From NCBI GenBank assembly GCA_903847285.1, contig CAINDH010000128.1, forward strand, positions 5,011-69,010: a stretch of DNA of 64,000 nucleotides. The letters are read 5' to 3'. Numbering within the stretch: the first letter of the stretch is position 1; each line of letters begins with the position of its first letter. The position numbers and the translations under genes are program-made. The notes beneath the pieces are model-generated. The model saw only the letters and a list, made by a program, of their open reading frames with translations, did not search any database and was not told the origin of the DNA. Shown piece by piece: positions 55,006 to 63,703 of this stretch. The stretch is from an uncultured Verrucomicrobia subdivision 3 bacterium (GTDB lineage: Bacteria > Verrucomicrobiota > Verrucomicrobiae > Limisphaerales > UBA11358).

Positions 55006-55491
55006 ATGCCTTCATTCGACATTGTTTCGCAGGTCAACTCGATGGAAATCGAGAACGCCGTCAACCAGGCCAAAAAAGAGTTGGCCAACCGCTTCGACTT
55101 CAAGGGGAGCAAATGGGAAATCATTCTCGAGAAAACTGAAATTAAACTTACCGCCGACAACGAGTTCAAAGTCGCTACGCTGAACGAGATTGTCATCGGC
55201 AAACTCGCCAAGCGCGGCATCTCCATGAAAAGTGTGGAGCAGTGCGACCCCGATGTCTCGCCGCTGGGGCACGCGCGCCAGAGTATCAAAATCAAGAATG
55301 GCATCGAGAGTTCCGTCGCCAAGGAGATCGCCAGCTACATCCGCGAAAGCAAGCTCAAGGTCACGACGCAAATCCAGGGCGACGAAGTGCGCGTGCAAGG
55401 TAAGAGCCGGGATGATTTGCAAGCGGTCATCGCCGCTGTGCGCGTGTATGAATTTTCCGTGGCCGTGCAGTTTGTGAATTTCCGGGATTGA
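55006..55491 (+). CDS. yajQ: YajQ-family nucleotide-binding protein
   Basis: 161 residues starting MPSFDIVSQVNSMEIENAVN, with NRFDFKGSKWEI, GISMKSVEQCDPDVSPLGHA and the C-terminal VQFVNFRD, all diagnostic. In Xanthomonas a homologue binds cyclic di-GMP; in other bacteria the ligand is not settled. Cytoplasmic. Length is typical (about 160). Stands alone between a surface-protein gene and a DUF1593 gene. Confidence 0.96.
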   Translation: MPSFDIVSQVNSMEIENAVNQAKKELANRFDFKGSKWEIILEKTEIKLTADNEFKVATLNEIVIGKLAKRGISMKSVEQCDPDVSPLGHARQSIKIKNGIESSVAKEIASYIRESKLKVTTQIQGDEVRVQGKSRDDLQAVIAAVRVYEFSVAVQFVNFRD

Positions 55492-55649
55492 GCAGCTTGG
55501 CGTGGCCGTTGGTGTGTGGACATTGGCGTTCTTCATGGGAGCCGTGAATTTGTAACGCGATTCGAATCATTGATCGCAGCGAACTGACTGCTGGTGAATC
55601 ACCCGGTTGGCAAACGAATATCAGTCGCAGCACCGTGGCGGCTACCGAT

Positions 55650-56984
55650 ATGAAAAACATTTGTGTCATTTCGCTTTGTATCAGTGCCGCTGCGCTGCTC
55701 TTGACTGGTTGCGCCACCAGCGCTGCCGCACCAACCTCATTTGCTGACAAGCGCCCGCGCGTCATCGTCTCGACCGACATTGGTGGTACGGACTTTGATG
55801 ATTTTCAATCCATGGTCCACCTGTTCGTTAATGCAGACAGGTTTGACATCGAAGGCATCATTTCATCGCCCTACGGCCCAGGCCGCAAGGAGCATATTCT
55901 CAAAGTCATCGACGCCTACGAGCACGATTACCCGAACTTGAGATCGTATTCCGACAACTACCCCACGCCCGGTGCCTTGCGCGCGATCTCCAAGCAGGGC
56001 GCGATTGATTCCGCGCGGCTTGGTGGTTTTGGTCAGCCCAGCGAAGGTTCGCAGTGGATCATCCAATGTGCCAGGCGGAACGACCCGCGCCCGCTGTGGA
56101 TTCTGGTGTGGGGCGGAATTGACGATCTCGCGCAGGCGTTACACGACGATCCTTCCATCAAGTCCAAGATTCACGTTTATTTCATCGGCGGCCCGAACAA
56201 GAAATGGTCCGCTACTGCCTACGACTACATCGCGCAGGAACATCCCGACCTTTGGATTATCGAGGCGAACTCGACTTATTACGGCTGGTTTGTCGGCGGC
56301 AACCAGAGTGGCGAATGGGGCAATGACGCGTTCGTCGACAAGCACGTCATCGGTCGTGGCGCGCTGGGCGATTTCTTTGCGGGGTTGAGTTTCGGCGGTA
56401 AGGCCCGCCCCACCGTCAAGATGGGCGATACCCCGTCGCTCGTTTATCTGCTCGGCAAAACGCCGGACAATCCGTCGCAAGCTTCTTGGGGCGGACAATT
56501 CGTGCGTGCGTGGGATCGTCCGCGTTACGTCTTTGACAACGCGCAGACGAATCCGCCGACTGCTGCCGCGCAAGTGGAAACTTACGCGGTCGTGGACATC
56601 ATTTATCGTCCCACACAACCCGCGGCGGCGGATGCCCGAGCGGTCCTGGCGGTGGACAAACAAGATGTCTCCGGCTTCGTGGATGACGCCGGGGCCTGGC
56701 ATTTTGTCCTTTCGCCCAAGCAGGCGAAAACTTGGAGCTACACAATCAAGAGCACGATTGCCTCGCTGAATGGTCAGACGGGTAGCTATACATCCATCGG
56801 GCCAATCCCGCCGAAAATGGCTAAGCCCTCGCCGCGTTATCCGAACTGGTGGACCGATAATCTTGACCCGGCGCTAGCCGATGAAGGCCATCAAGGGGCC
56901 AAGACCGTGAACCGCTGGCGCGAAGAATACCTCCGCGATTTCGCCGCGCGCATGGAGCGCTGCCAAACGCCGGCGTCTAAATAA
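55650..56984 (+). CDS. DUF1593 (nucleoside-hydrolase-like) lipoprotein
   Basis: 444 residues. Lipoprotein signal with LLLTGC. The N-terminal domain has the nucleoside-hydrolase-like acidic motif [31 protein letters not shown] and [14 protein letters not shown]-terminal beta domain ends with [17 protein letters not shown]. Relatives occur in polysaccharide-degrading bacteria (Sde_0182-like, reported as cellulose-binding). Probably a periplasmic or surface glycosidase or sugar-binding protein; substrate unknown. Paired with a second DUF1593 gene 270 bases downstream. Confidence 0.85.
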   Translation: MKNICVISLCISAAALLLTGCATSAAAPTSFADKRPRVIVSTDIGGTDFDDFQSMVHLFVNADRFDIEGIISSPYGPGRKEHILKVIDAYEHDYPNLRSYSDNYPTPGALRAISKQGAIDSARLGGFGQPSEGSQWIIQCARRNDPRPLWILVWGGIDDLAQALHDDPSIKSKIHVYFIGGPNKKWSATAYDYIAQEHPDLWIIEANSTYYGWFVGGNQSGEWGNDAFVDKHVIGRGALGDFFAGLSFGGKARPTVKMGDTPSLVYLLGKTPDNPSQASWGGQFVRAWDRPRYVFDNAQTNPPTAAAQVETYAVVDIIYRPTQPAAADARAVLAVDKQDVSGFVDDAGAWHFVLSPKQAKTWSYTIKSTIASLNGQTGSYTSIGPIPPKMAKPSPRYPNWWTDNLDPALADEGHQGAKTVNRWREEYLRDFAARMERCQTPASK

Positions 56985-56997
56985 TTCCGCAATACCT

Positions 56998-57240
56998 ATG
57001 AAATCCAAAACCAACAAGCTGGGCCTCACCGCATTGGCGCTGCCGCTTACCCTCGTCAACGCACAGCCAGTATCGTCCGTGAATGTGATGCCGGTTGCCG
57101 TATAGACAGCTCCGGATTGCGGGTTGATTGGTTATCAACTCGTCGCGGCCGCTGCCTTGGTGAATCACGTCGCCGAATTTTTAGGGGCAGGCAAGGGGCC
57201 GCTACAACGACACCTTGATGCATGTTCTTTTTGCTGTTAA
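56998..57240 (+). pseudogene. Remnant of a secreted-protein gene
   Basis: An ATG at 56998 opens a 35-residue frame, MKSKTNKLGLTALALPLTLV then NAQPVSS, which is a clear signal peptide, but it hits TAG at 57103. Beyond the stop the same frame continues open for about 44 codons (TAPDCGLIGYQLVAAAALVN). This looks like the start of a longer exported protein lost by deletion; no family recognised. Confidence 0.5.
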
Positions 57241-57255
57241 CTCATCTTCATAACT

Positions 57256-58680
57256 ATGAAACATCGCCTGTTTATTTTGCTGATTGCCGCCTTCGTCTTT
57301 GGCGTTTGCGCCCACTCCATGTCGGCGGACAAATCTCGCGTCTTCGTTCTCACCGACATCGAGAACGAACCGGATGACGCCATGTCCATGGTGCGGTTTC
57401 TCACCTACTGCAATCAGTGGAACGTGGAGGGACTCGTCGCCACGACCTCCATTCACCAGCAGAACAAAACCGCTTCGTGGCGCATCCGCGAAATCGTGGA
57501 CGCTTACGGTCAGGTGCGTGACAACTTGCTCATCCACGAACCCGGCTATCCTACCACCAACGATCTCGCCTCCATCATCAAGGACGGCCTGCCTGCCTAC
57601 GGCATGGCCGCCGTCGGCGTAGGTCATGATTCACCCGGTTCAGAATTGCTCATTCGCGCCGTGGATAAGGATGACGCGCGTCCGGTTTGGGTGACGGTTT
57701 GGGGTGGCCCAAATGTTTTAGCGCAGGCGCTGTGGAAAGTCCGAGCTTCACGCACGTCCGATCAGCTTGGGAAATTTGTCGCCAAGCTTCGTGTCTATAC
57801 CGTCTCCGATCAAGATGACAGCGGGCCGTGGATTCGTAAGAACTTTACGAATCTTTTCTACATCGCCAGTCCCGGATTCCATACGCTTGGCGGCTATCAC
57901 AATGCCACCTGGACCGGCATCAGCGGCGATAATTTTCACGGACGCTTTACCGGGGCGGATTCCAACATCGTGAGCAATCCCTGGCTTGATCAACATATCC
58001 GCAGCCAAGGCCCCCTTGGTAAACAATATCCCTTCATGAAATTCCTGATGGAAGGGGACACGCCAACGTTTCTGTATCTCATCAATAACGGCCTCGGCAG
58101 TCCCGAACATCCCGACTGGGGCAGTTGGGGCGGGCGTTACGAATTCGGCACGCCGTCGCTGCGAAAATGGCATCTGGAAGCTGAGACGCGCCCGTTATGG
58201 GCGGATGCGCAGGACGAAGTGCTCGGCGTGGACGGCCTGTGGCACACCGGCAACAAGGAAACCATCTGGCGTTGGCGCACGGCGTATCAAAACGATTTTG
58301 AGGCGCGCATGAACTGGAGCGTCACGACCAATTACTCGGGAGCGAATCATCCGCCCGTCGCCAAGCTCAAACACGCGAACGAACTGACGGCCAAGCCCGG
58401 CGACGTTGTTCAATTGAGCGCCGAAGGCTCGACCGACCCTGACGGCAACGCACTTTCTTACCGATGGTTTTACTACGGAGAAGCCGGCACGTTTACCGTG
58501 TCGAGCGGACGCACCGGCGAGCCGCTCCAGATTGAGCACGCTGACCAGATGAACGCTTCGTTCCCCGTGCCCGCCAAGTTCGGCAAAGCAGGCACGCTGC
58601 ACATCATCCTCGCTGTGACCGACAACGGCACGCCCGCGCTTACCCGTTATCAGCGCGTCATTGTCACCGTGAATCCCTAA
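57256..58680 (+). CDS. DUF1593 (nucleoside-hydrolase-like) secreted protein with C-terminal beta domain
   Basis: 474 residues with a signal peptide ([20 protein letters not shown], cleaved near SMSA). Motifs [19 protein letters not shown] (metal-binding acidic cluster), [35 protein letters not shown] and the closing [19 protein letters not shown]/cadherin-like domain follows ([20 protein letters not shown]). Paralogue of the upstream gene, but secreted rather than lipid-anchored and carrying the extra domain. Likely acts on plant or algal glycans, inferred only from the family's distribution. Confidence 0.87.
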   Translation: MKHRLFILLIAAFVFGVCAHSMSADKSRVFVLTDIENEPDDAMSMVRFLTYCNQWNVEGLVATTSIHQQNKTASWRIREIVDAYGQVRDNLLIHEPGYPTTNDLASIIKDGLPAYGMAAVGVGHDSPGSELLIRAVDKDDARPVWVTVWGGPNVLAQALWKVRASRTSDQLGKFVAKLRVYTVSDQDDSGPWIRKNFTNLFYIASPGFHTLGGYHNATWTGISGDNFHGRFTGADSNIVSNPWLDQHIRSQGPLGKQYPFMKFLMEGDTPTFLYLINNGLGSPEHPDWGSWGGRYEFGTPSLRKWHLEAETRPLWADAQDEVLGVDGLWHTGNKETIWRWRTAYQNDFEARMNWSVTTNYSGANHPPVAKLKHANELTAKPGDVVQLSAEGSTDPDGNALSYRWFYYGEAGTFTVSSGRTGEPLQIEHADQMNASFPVPAKFGKAGTLHIILAVTDNGTPALTRYQRVIVTVNP

Positions 58681-58774
58681 AGTTGATTCGCCGCAATTCA
58701 TCTTGAAGATGGCAAAAATGATTTCACGCTCGCGCCGCCGATGGCGTGGGATACGCCGCGTCCTCGCGATGCGT

Positions 58775-58828
58775 GATGGCGATGGCGATGGCGATGGCGA
58801 TGGCGATGGCGATGGCGATGGCGATGGC
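58775..58828 (+). repeat. Hexanucleotide microsatellite (GATGGC)9
   Basis: Nine perfect GATGGC units, followed at once by GAAAAATTCGGGCTGGA, a sequence also found (with changes) at the end of the cupin gene and at 61750. It would read as Asp-Gly repeats in the small frame 58703-58942, for which there is no other evidence of coding. Confidence 0.9.
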
Positions 58829-58938
58829 GAAAAATTCGGGCTGGATTCCTCCCGCCGTAACGCGCGCATGTGTGAAATTACTGGCTTGCCAGTGAAGTCA
58901 GGGAAAAAGAGTATTGACCAAACGACGACTCAACTTTT

Positions 58939-59391
58939 ATGAAACCAATCCAAGTCCCCAATAACGGCGGCAAAGCCGTCAACATCCTTGGCATCCCCAT
59001 GTTCATCCGCGTGCATGGCCGCGACACGGACGGCATCGTGGCGGTTGTCGAATCGCACGACGTGCCGGGTGGTGGACCGCCCCCGCACATCCACCATCGC
59101 GAAGACGAGACGTTCCAGATTCTCGAAGGCGATTACGAGTTCACCATCGGTGGCCAGACCATCCTCGCCAAATCTGGCACGACTCTGTTTGCCCCGCGCG
59201 GCGTCGCCCACACCTACCGTTACCTCGGCCAGACTCCGGGCAAGCTCATGTGCACGATCACACCCTCGGGCTTCGAAGGTTTCTTCGAGGACATCGGTGC
59301 GCTTAGCCCGCAGCAACAGCAGGACATCCCGCGCCTGCTGGAGATCGCGAAAAAATTCGGGCTCGAGATCCTGCCGCCGCCAGGCGCGTGA
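58939..59391 (+). CDS. Cupin-domain protein
   Basis: 150 residues, a single conserved beta-barrel. Cupin motif 1 PPPHIHHREDETFQILEGDY (His/His/Glu ligands) and motif 2 FAPRGVAHTYR (third His). Domain length and Gly-rich lead-in (VPGGGPPPH) fit the cupin_2 class of small-molecule-binding or dioxygenase proteins; reaction unknown. The C-terminal tail ALSPQQQQDIPRLLEIAKKF is of interest because fragments of it recur at 61276-61320 and 61722-61794. Confidence 0.88.
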   Translation: MKPIQVPNNGGKAVNILGIPMFIRVHGRDTDGIVAVVESHDVPGGGPPPHIHHREDETFQILEGDYEFTIGGQTILAKSGTTLFAPRGVAHTYRYLGQTPGKLMCTITPSGFEGFFEDIGALSPQQQQDIPRLLEIAKKFGLEILPPPGA

Positions 59392-59412
59392 ACCATTACC
59401 CCGCATGCCGGG

Positions 59413-59634
59413 TCAATGGAGCAACAGAGCAAAGCCGCCGGTGACGGCCAGCAGATGCAGCCAGAGCACGATGACTTGAACCTTGTTCAAGCCGCGCGAC
59501 CCTTCGTTGTCGCCGGAGACCGACGGATCCGGCCCCAGCAACTTGTCAAAATTCTTGAACAGAAAATATCCACCGACCAGCGTGCCGATGAACAGCACCC
59601 CAAAACCAAGCCGGACGACGGACTCAACACTCAT
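59413..59634 (-). CDS. Small two-helix membrane protein
   Basis: 73 residues from ATG 59634 (89 from 59682). Two hydrophobic helices, VVRLGFGVLFIGTLVGGYFL and VIVLWLHLLAVTGGFALLL, are linked by a polar loop with GPDPSVSGDNEG. No family recognised. Convergent with the cupin gene, 21 bases apart. Confidence 0.6.
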   Translation of the reverse strand: MSVESVVRLGFGVLFIGTLVGGYFLFKNFDKLLGPDPSVSGDNEGSRGLNKVQVIVLWLHLLAVTGGFALLLH

Positions 59635-59842
59635 GCGGATAAAATAAAGATGATCCGGCGATAAATCCACACCGATGGTCATCGCGGTAGTCTCTCGAAT
59701 GTAACTCCAAAAAAGTTGACTCCGTATCGGGTTCGAGAAAAACTCCCCAAGTCAGTCCGGTCTCCATCGTTCATGGGGAATCAACAACGGGTCTTTTCAA
59801 TCGGTCACACCTTGTATCATCAACCATCTACACTCGAAAACT

Positions 59843-61123
59843 ATGCCTGAATACGACCAAAACTTTCTGGGGGTCGCTCTGCCGCTGCCCAATTTCACCC
59901 CCGCGCGCGTCGCCGACATCGTGCCGCCGTCTCCACAACTTCCCGGCGGTCTCGCCGCCTATCCGAACTACGCCGTCGTCACCGACAAGCGGTTTCGCGC
60001 GCCCGCGTTCGCCGTGCTCCACCTGGATCAGGCCAAGCTGATAACAACCACGCGCAGCAGCACATGGAAGATTGATTCGCGCGTCAGTGCCGAGTGGCAA
60101 CTCGACAATTCCTATTACGCGGACGTGAATGGCGTGGAGAACCCTTGGGACAAGGGCCACATGGCTGACCGTGAAACGGCAGCGTGGGGTGATACTCCGG
60201 CCATCGCGCAGGAATGTGCCGACCAGACCTTCTATTACGCCAACGCCTGCCTGCAGCATAAGAATCTGAATCGCGACGAATGGCTGGCGCTTGAAACCTG
60301 GATCTTGAAACTCGACATCGTGAAGAACGGACGGCTCACCATTTTTGCCGGGCCGATTTTTGGCGACCACCCGCGCACCGTCACGCCGGAAAAACGCCTC
60401 GCCGCGACCGTGCCCGCCGGTTTTTTCAAGATCGTCTGCTTCATCAATTCTACGACCAACCAGTTCGATGTCCGCGCGTTCATCATCTATCAGGATGCCG
60501 ACGCCATCTCGGAAAAACCGGGACGGAAGACTTTCAGCTACACCAAATACCAAGTCACCGTCACCGAGATCGAGCAACTGACCGAACTGCGTTTTCCCGA
60601 TGTGGTCCGCGAAAAAAACCCGCTACTGTTCCATCCCGACCGGACCGCCGGAAAAAAGCTGAACGTCAAAAGTTTCCCTGAGCGCGTGGACATCAACCAG
60701 CCCGAGGACATCATCCATCCCGGCGACCCGCGCACGCATGTGGCGGACGATAGCTCGGAAGTATATATCGCATCCGCGCTCGTCAGTCCGACCGGCGGCG
60801 GTGAGGAATGGGTCTCACTGGCCAATTACGAGAACAAGCCCGTGAGCCTCGCAGGTTGGAAACTTGTAGATCGCGCCAGCCACGAACTGAAATTGAGCGG
60901 CAGCATCCCCGCCGGCGGCAGCGTCGTGTTGCGTGGCGCAAAGCTGCGCCCGATCCGCCTGCCCGACACCGGCGGGCTGCTCACATTGTTCAACGCTCAG
61001 GGCGACCGCATTGACCGCGCAGATTATACCAAGGAGGAAGTCGCCGCGGTGCGGCGTGCCGCTGGAAAGAAAAACCAGCCGCTGAACTTCCAGAACTACC
61101 GCCTCGGCCTGAAGCCGAATTGA
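59843..61123 (+). CDS. DNA/RNA non-specific endonuclease with lamin-tail domain
   Basis: 426 residues. Nuclease domain at about 25-250 with NPWDKGHMADRE, where His106 matches the catalytic His of the DRGH motif (here DKGH), and downstream ANACLQHKNLNRDEWLALE with the metal-binding Asn. Residues 310-405 are a lamin-tail domain (ALVSPTGGGEEWVSLANYEN, VSLAGWKLVDRASHELKLSG). Such nucleases are usually exported, but no signal peptide is visible at MPEYDQNFLG. It may be released by another route, act inside, or have a missed upstream start. No immunity-like gene is adjacent. Confidence 0.88.
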   Translation: MPEYDQNFLGVALPLPNFTPARVADIVPPSPQLPGGLAAYPNYAVVTDKRFRAPAFAVLHLDQAKLITTTRSSTWKIDSRVSAEWQLDNSYYADVNGVENPWDKGHMADRETAAWGDTPAIAQECADQTFYYANACLQHKNLNRDEWLALETWILKLDIVKNGRLTIFAGPIFGDHPRTVTPEKRLAATVPAGFFKIVCFINSTTNQFDVRAFIIYQDADAISEKPGRKTFSYTKYQVTVTEIEQLTELRFPDVVREKNPLLFHPDRTAGKKLNVKSFPERVDINQPEDIIHPGDPRTHVADDSSEVYIASALVSPTGGGEEWVSLANYENKPVSLAGWKLVDRASHELKLSGSIPAGGSVVLRGAKLRPIRLPDTGGLLTLFNAQGDRIDRADYTKEEVAAVRRAAGKKNQPLNFQNYRLGLKPN

Positions 61124-61140
61124 TGGCAGCCCGATCCGCA

Positions 61141-61280
61141 GCCCCAGCGGGGCGACATATTTGTAGTTGGCAAAACGAAAATGAATTCAAGCTCCGTAAG
61201 GAGCGGCATATTTCGCCCCGACGGGGCTTGAGATTTATTTGGTGCGGAAGTTCTACAAAGATTTCGCTCCTGACGGAGCT
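61141..61280. repeat. Cluster of mini-palindromes (REP-like dispersed element)
   Basis: GCCCC-AGC-GGGGC (61141), GCTCC-GTAA-GGAGC (61191), GCCCCG-A-CGGGGC (61215) and GCTCC-TGAC-GGAGC (61266) are joined by CATATTTGTAG and TTCTACAAAGATTTC-like linkers. The 61191 and 61266 units are also inverted copies of each other. This type of GCTCC/GGAGC element occurs in many copies in Verrucomicrobia and related genomes (general knowledge). No gene is seen here. Confidence 0.7.
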
Positions 61281-61320
61281 TGGAGCGATGAGTCCGCAGC
61301 AACCGCAGGACATCTCGCGA
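61276..61320 (+). pseudogene. Cupin C-terminal fragment (part 1)
   Basis: Reads ELGAMSPQQPQDISR in frame, against DIGALSPQQQQDIPR in the intact cupin at 58939. No upstream cupin core is present. Confidence 0.55.
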
Positions 61321-61324
61321 CGCT

Positions 61325-61621
61325 TCTTTGTTTGCGGACAATGTTCGCTTACATGTTTGCAATGCGCGATTTTAATTCCCTGAAGCGAACATTTAATTCC
61401 GCGCCGTCCGCTTGAATGCGGACCATGCCTGCAAACGTGCGTTTGATACCGGATTTTAATTCCATCACGTCCGCATTGAATCCCATGCCGTCCGCATGTA
61501 ATCGGGTGACGCCCGCTTTGAATCCGGCGTTGTCCGCTTACGATTCCCCAACGGCAGCAAACAAGTAAACCTTGTCCGCAAGGAAGCGAAAGGTGTCCGC
61601 AGTCTTGAAAACTTCGTTTGT
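61325..61621 (-). repeat. 21-bp periodic array, possibly a decayed heptad-repeat gene
   Basis: About 14 units of 21 bases, most ending GTCCGC on the plus strand (GCGGAC leading on the minus strand). In one minus-strand frame the units read as heptads ADTFRFL, ADKVYLF, ADNAGFK, AGVTRLH, ADGMGFN, ADVMELK, AGMVRIQ, ADGAELN and others, with two in-frame stops. The array has no spacers of CRISPR type. Confidence 0.65.
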
Positions 61622-61648
61622 AACCTAGCGGACGAAGTTTGCAAGACT
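61601..61648. repeat. Inverted repeat at the end of the 21-bp array
   Basis: AGTCTTGAAAACTTCGT and ACGAAGTTTGCAAGACT, 17-base arms with one mismatch, 14-base loop. Confidence 0.7.
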
Positions 61649-61721
61649 GGAAACCCCGATAAAACCGTTGTTTTGGCGTTTTTCAGGATTCTTGGAGAAA
61701 ATCGGTTCTCTGGTGGCCGTC

Positions 61722-61794
61722 TGCAAAGACCATCCCGCGCGGGATGGAGATGGTGAAAAAATTCGGGCTGGAATTTCCGTCGCTCGAGATGTAA
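61722..61794 (+). pseudogene. Cupin C-terminal fragment (part 2)
   Basis: Reads AKTIPRGMEMVKKFGLEFPS then LEM and stop, against DIPRLLEIAKKFGLEILPPP in the intact cupin. Together with part 1 it brackets the 21-bp array, as if a cupin copy had been interrupted. Confidence 0.55.
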
Positions 61795-61823
61795 GAGTAA
61801 ATCTTTCGCGGCGAGGAAAATTT

Positions 61824-62309
61824 ATGATCAACAAAAAGGCAAAGAATACCATCTGCGTTTGGTTTAACAAAGATGCGGAAAAAGCAGCGCGCTTTTACTC
61901 CGCTACTTTCCCAAACAGTAAAGTCACAGCTATTCACAAAGCACCGGGCGACTTTCCCGGTGGCAAGAAGGGGCAAATTCTAACCGTGGAGTTCACCGTC
62001 TGCGGCATACCCTGCGTGGCTATCAATGGCGGGCCGCAATTCAAACAAACCGAGGCGTTCTCCTTCCAGATCGCGACGGATACGCAGGCGGAAACAGATC
62101 GCTACTGGAAGGCGATCGTCAGCAACGGCGGACAGGAAAGCCACTGCGGCTGGTGCAAGGACCGCTGGGGAATCTCCTGGCAAATCACGCCGCGCGTGTT
62201 GATGGATGCGCTGGCGGCCGGCGGCACTGAAGCCAAACGGGTCTTCGCCGCGATGATGGAAATGGACGAGATTGACATCGCCAAGATCGAGGCCGCCCGC
62301 CGCGGCTGA
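61824..62309 (+). CDS. VOC-superfamily (PhnB-like) protein
   Basis: 161 residues. KNTICVWFNKDAEKAARFYS then ATFPNSKVTAIHKAPGDFPG, VEFTVCGIPCVAINGGPQFK and the ending CGWCKDRWGISWQITPRVLM, the signature of the PhnB/3-demethylubiquinone-methyltransferase-like VOC family. A small metal-dependent beta-alpha-beta fold; substrate unknown. A Shine-Dalgarno-like GAGGA lies 8 bases before ATG 61824, which decides this start over the longer frame at 61668. Confidence 0.9.
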   Translation: MINKKAKNTICVWFNKDAEKAARFYSATFPNSKVTAIHKAPGDFPGGKKGQILTVEFTVCGIPCVAINGGPQFKQTEAFSFQIATDTQAETDRYWKAIVSNGGQESHCGWCKDRWGISWQITPRVLMDALAAGGTEAKRVFAAMMEMDEIDIAKIEAARRG

Positions 62310-62345
62310 TGGGAACGACGGCGTTTGGGTCAGATGCGCGGACCA

Positions 62346-63695
62346 TCATCGCCTCAGATTGGGTGGAAACCGTTCTTTCTCCTTCCGCCAATCGGCGCGA
62401 ATTCCTTCCTGTCCCACGGATAGCGCGACAATTCCGCCAACAATCGCGGCGTTTGTGTCGCAGTCTCCACCACCCGAAATTGTCAGCGAGAGAGATCCGA
62501 CGTAGTTGTCGAGATGATGGGCAGCACACCAAAGCGCGAACGGAACGGTGTCTGGTGCAGTAACGAGTGAACCATTGCCGAGAGCTTTTGCGACAGCTTC
62601 GACTGGAATTGTCACCGGTGTTTGCGATGCAATGAGAATACCACGACGGACTTTGCTCTCAGGCGTGGAGTCGAGAACAGCTTCGAATAATTTTGGAAAG
62701 CGCGCAGCCGAATCATCTTCTCGCAACCGCCAAGCCATCGCAGCGGCGATGGCCACGGCTATCGTGCCAGCAATGCCTTCGGTGTGAGTGTGAGTGACGA
62801 GCGCAGATGCTCGCGCTTCTTCAACAATGCGGGGTAAATCATCTGCGAAGTAAGCACCGAGCGGAGCGACCCGCATTGCGCCGCCGTTTCCCATCGAGCC
62901 TTGCCCTCCAAACGCAGAAGCTGCGCCCTGACGCCAATCGCCGCCACGAATGATTTCGTTCATCTGCATTCGCGTCATGCTCCCGTAACCTCGGTCGGGT
63001 TCGCGCTCGAATCGCCATGCAAATCGGCGGGCGAGTGCGTTCTGATGAATGTGACCGTAGAGCTTCAGCACTTCGACAATCGAAAGCGCCATCTCCGTGT
63101 CGTCGGTGTGAAACCACGGCCCGGAAGGCAATCCACGCTCAATGATTCGAGCCGAATCGGCATGACGATATGCGAGCATCTCGCCAATAGCGTCGCCGAT
63201 GGCGAGTCCTTCGAGTGAAAGCAGAGAGCGCTGCATCCGCTCTGAATGGTCCGGCGGTTGCCGAAAGACTTCGCGACGAGGCGAATGTGTCAGCATTTCG
63301 CGCGCTTTCGGCAGCCAAAGCTTGCGAACCCAATCGTCACCGATTGGTCCGACGCGATCCACATTCCAGCCCGCAAATCTCAACTCGTTGTGCATTGACC
63401 ATGCGCGGTCTGCGTTTGTGGAGTGGATGATGACGGGGCAAAACGCAAAATTGCTCGCAAGCAGTTTTGCCACATCGAGTCCTGTGCCCGGGTCGCATGT
63501 AGCGCCGGGCTGCGGATTCAAATCGTGGTCGAGCGAAACAAGATGAGTGCTGTCGAAGAACTCCTCACATTCGGTGAGCATCGTCGGTGCGTCGCGCCAG
63601 ACACGCATTTGCCATTCTTCGCCGAGTTCACGAAGGATGGATTCAAACGCGGCGATTCGCTCATCATTGTCTTCGAGCAGAAGAAGTGTTTTCAC
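62346..63695 (-). CDS. Receiver-like (cyclic-phosphate-processing type) domain fused to ADP-ribosylglycohydrolase
   Basis: 449 residues. Residues 1-125 are a receiver-like domain: LLLLEDNDERIAAFESILRE, VSLDHDLNPQPG, and PVIIHSTNADRAWSMHNELR with a His/Asn set unlike signalling receivers. It matches the class proposed to process cyclic phosphates in RNA repair. Residues 150-449 are a DraG/ARH hydrolase: GLAIGDAIGEML, WFHTDDTEMALS, GNGGAMRVAPLG, THTHTEGIAGTIAVAI, GGDCDTNAAIVGGIV (Mg-binding Asp). It would remove ADP-ribose from a protein or nucleic acid. Starts 8 bases after the ubiD stop, in one operon. Confidence 0.87.
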   Translation of the reverse strand: MKTLLLLEDNDERIAAFESILRELGEEWQMRVWRDAPTMLTECEEFFDSTHLVSLDHDLNPQPGATCDPGTGLDVAKLLASNFAFCPVIIHSTNADRAWSMHNELRFAGWNVDRVGPIGDDWVRKLWLPKAREMLTHSPRREVFRQPPDHSERMQRSLLSLEGLAIGDAIGEMLAYRHADSARIIERGLPSGPWFHTDDTEMALSIVEVLKLYGHIHQNALARRFAWRFEREPDRGYGSMTRMQMNEIIRGGDWRQGAASAFGGQGSMGNGGAMRVAPLGAYFADDLPRIVEEARASALVTHTHTEGIAGTIAVAIAAAMAWRLREDDSAARFPKLFEAVLDSTPESKVRRGILIASQTPVTIPVEAVAKALGNGSLVTAPDTVPFALWCAAHHLDNYVGSLSLTISGGGDCDTNAAIVGGIVALSVGQEGIRADWRKEKERFPPNLRR

Positions 63696-63703
63696 GTCGG
63701 CTG

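Noticed and set aside
58703..58942. Small protein with an Asp-Gly repeat as a real gene
   Set aside because: The frame is created by the GATGGC microsatellite, overlaps the cupin start and has no signal or family features.
59690..59760. tRNA-like GGGTTCGAG stretch
   Set aside because: No acceptor stem or anticodon arm can be folded around it.
61325..61621. CRISPR array
   Set aside because: Units are contiguous 21-mers with diverged sequence and no unique spacers; no cas genes in the window.
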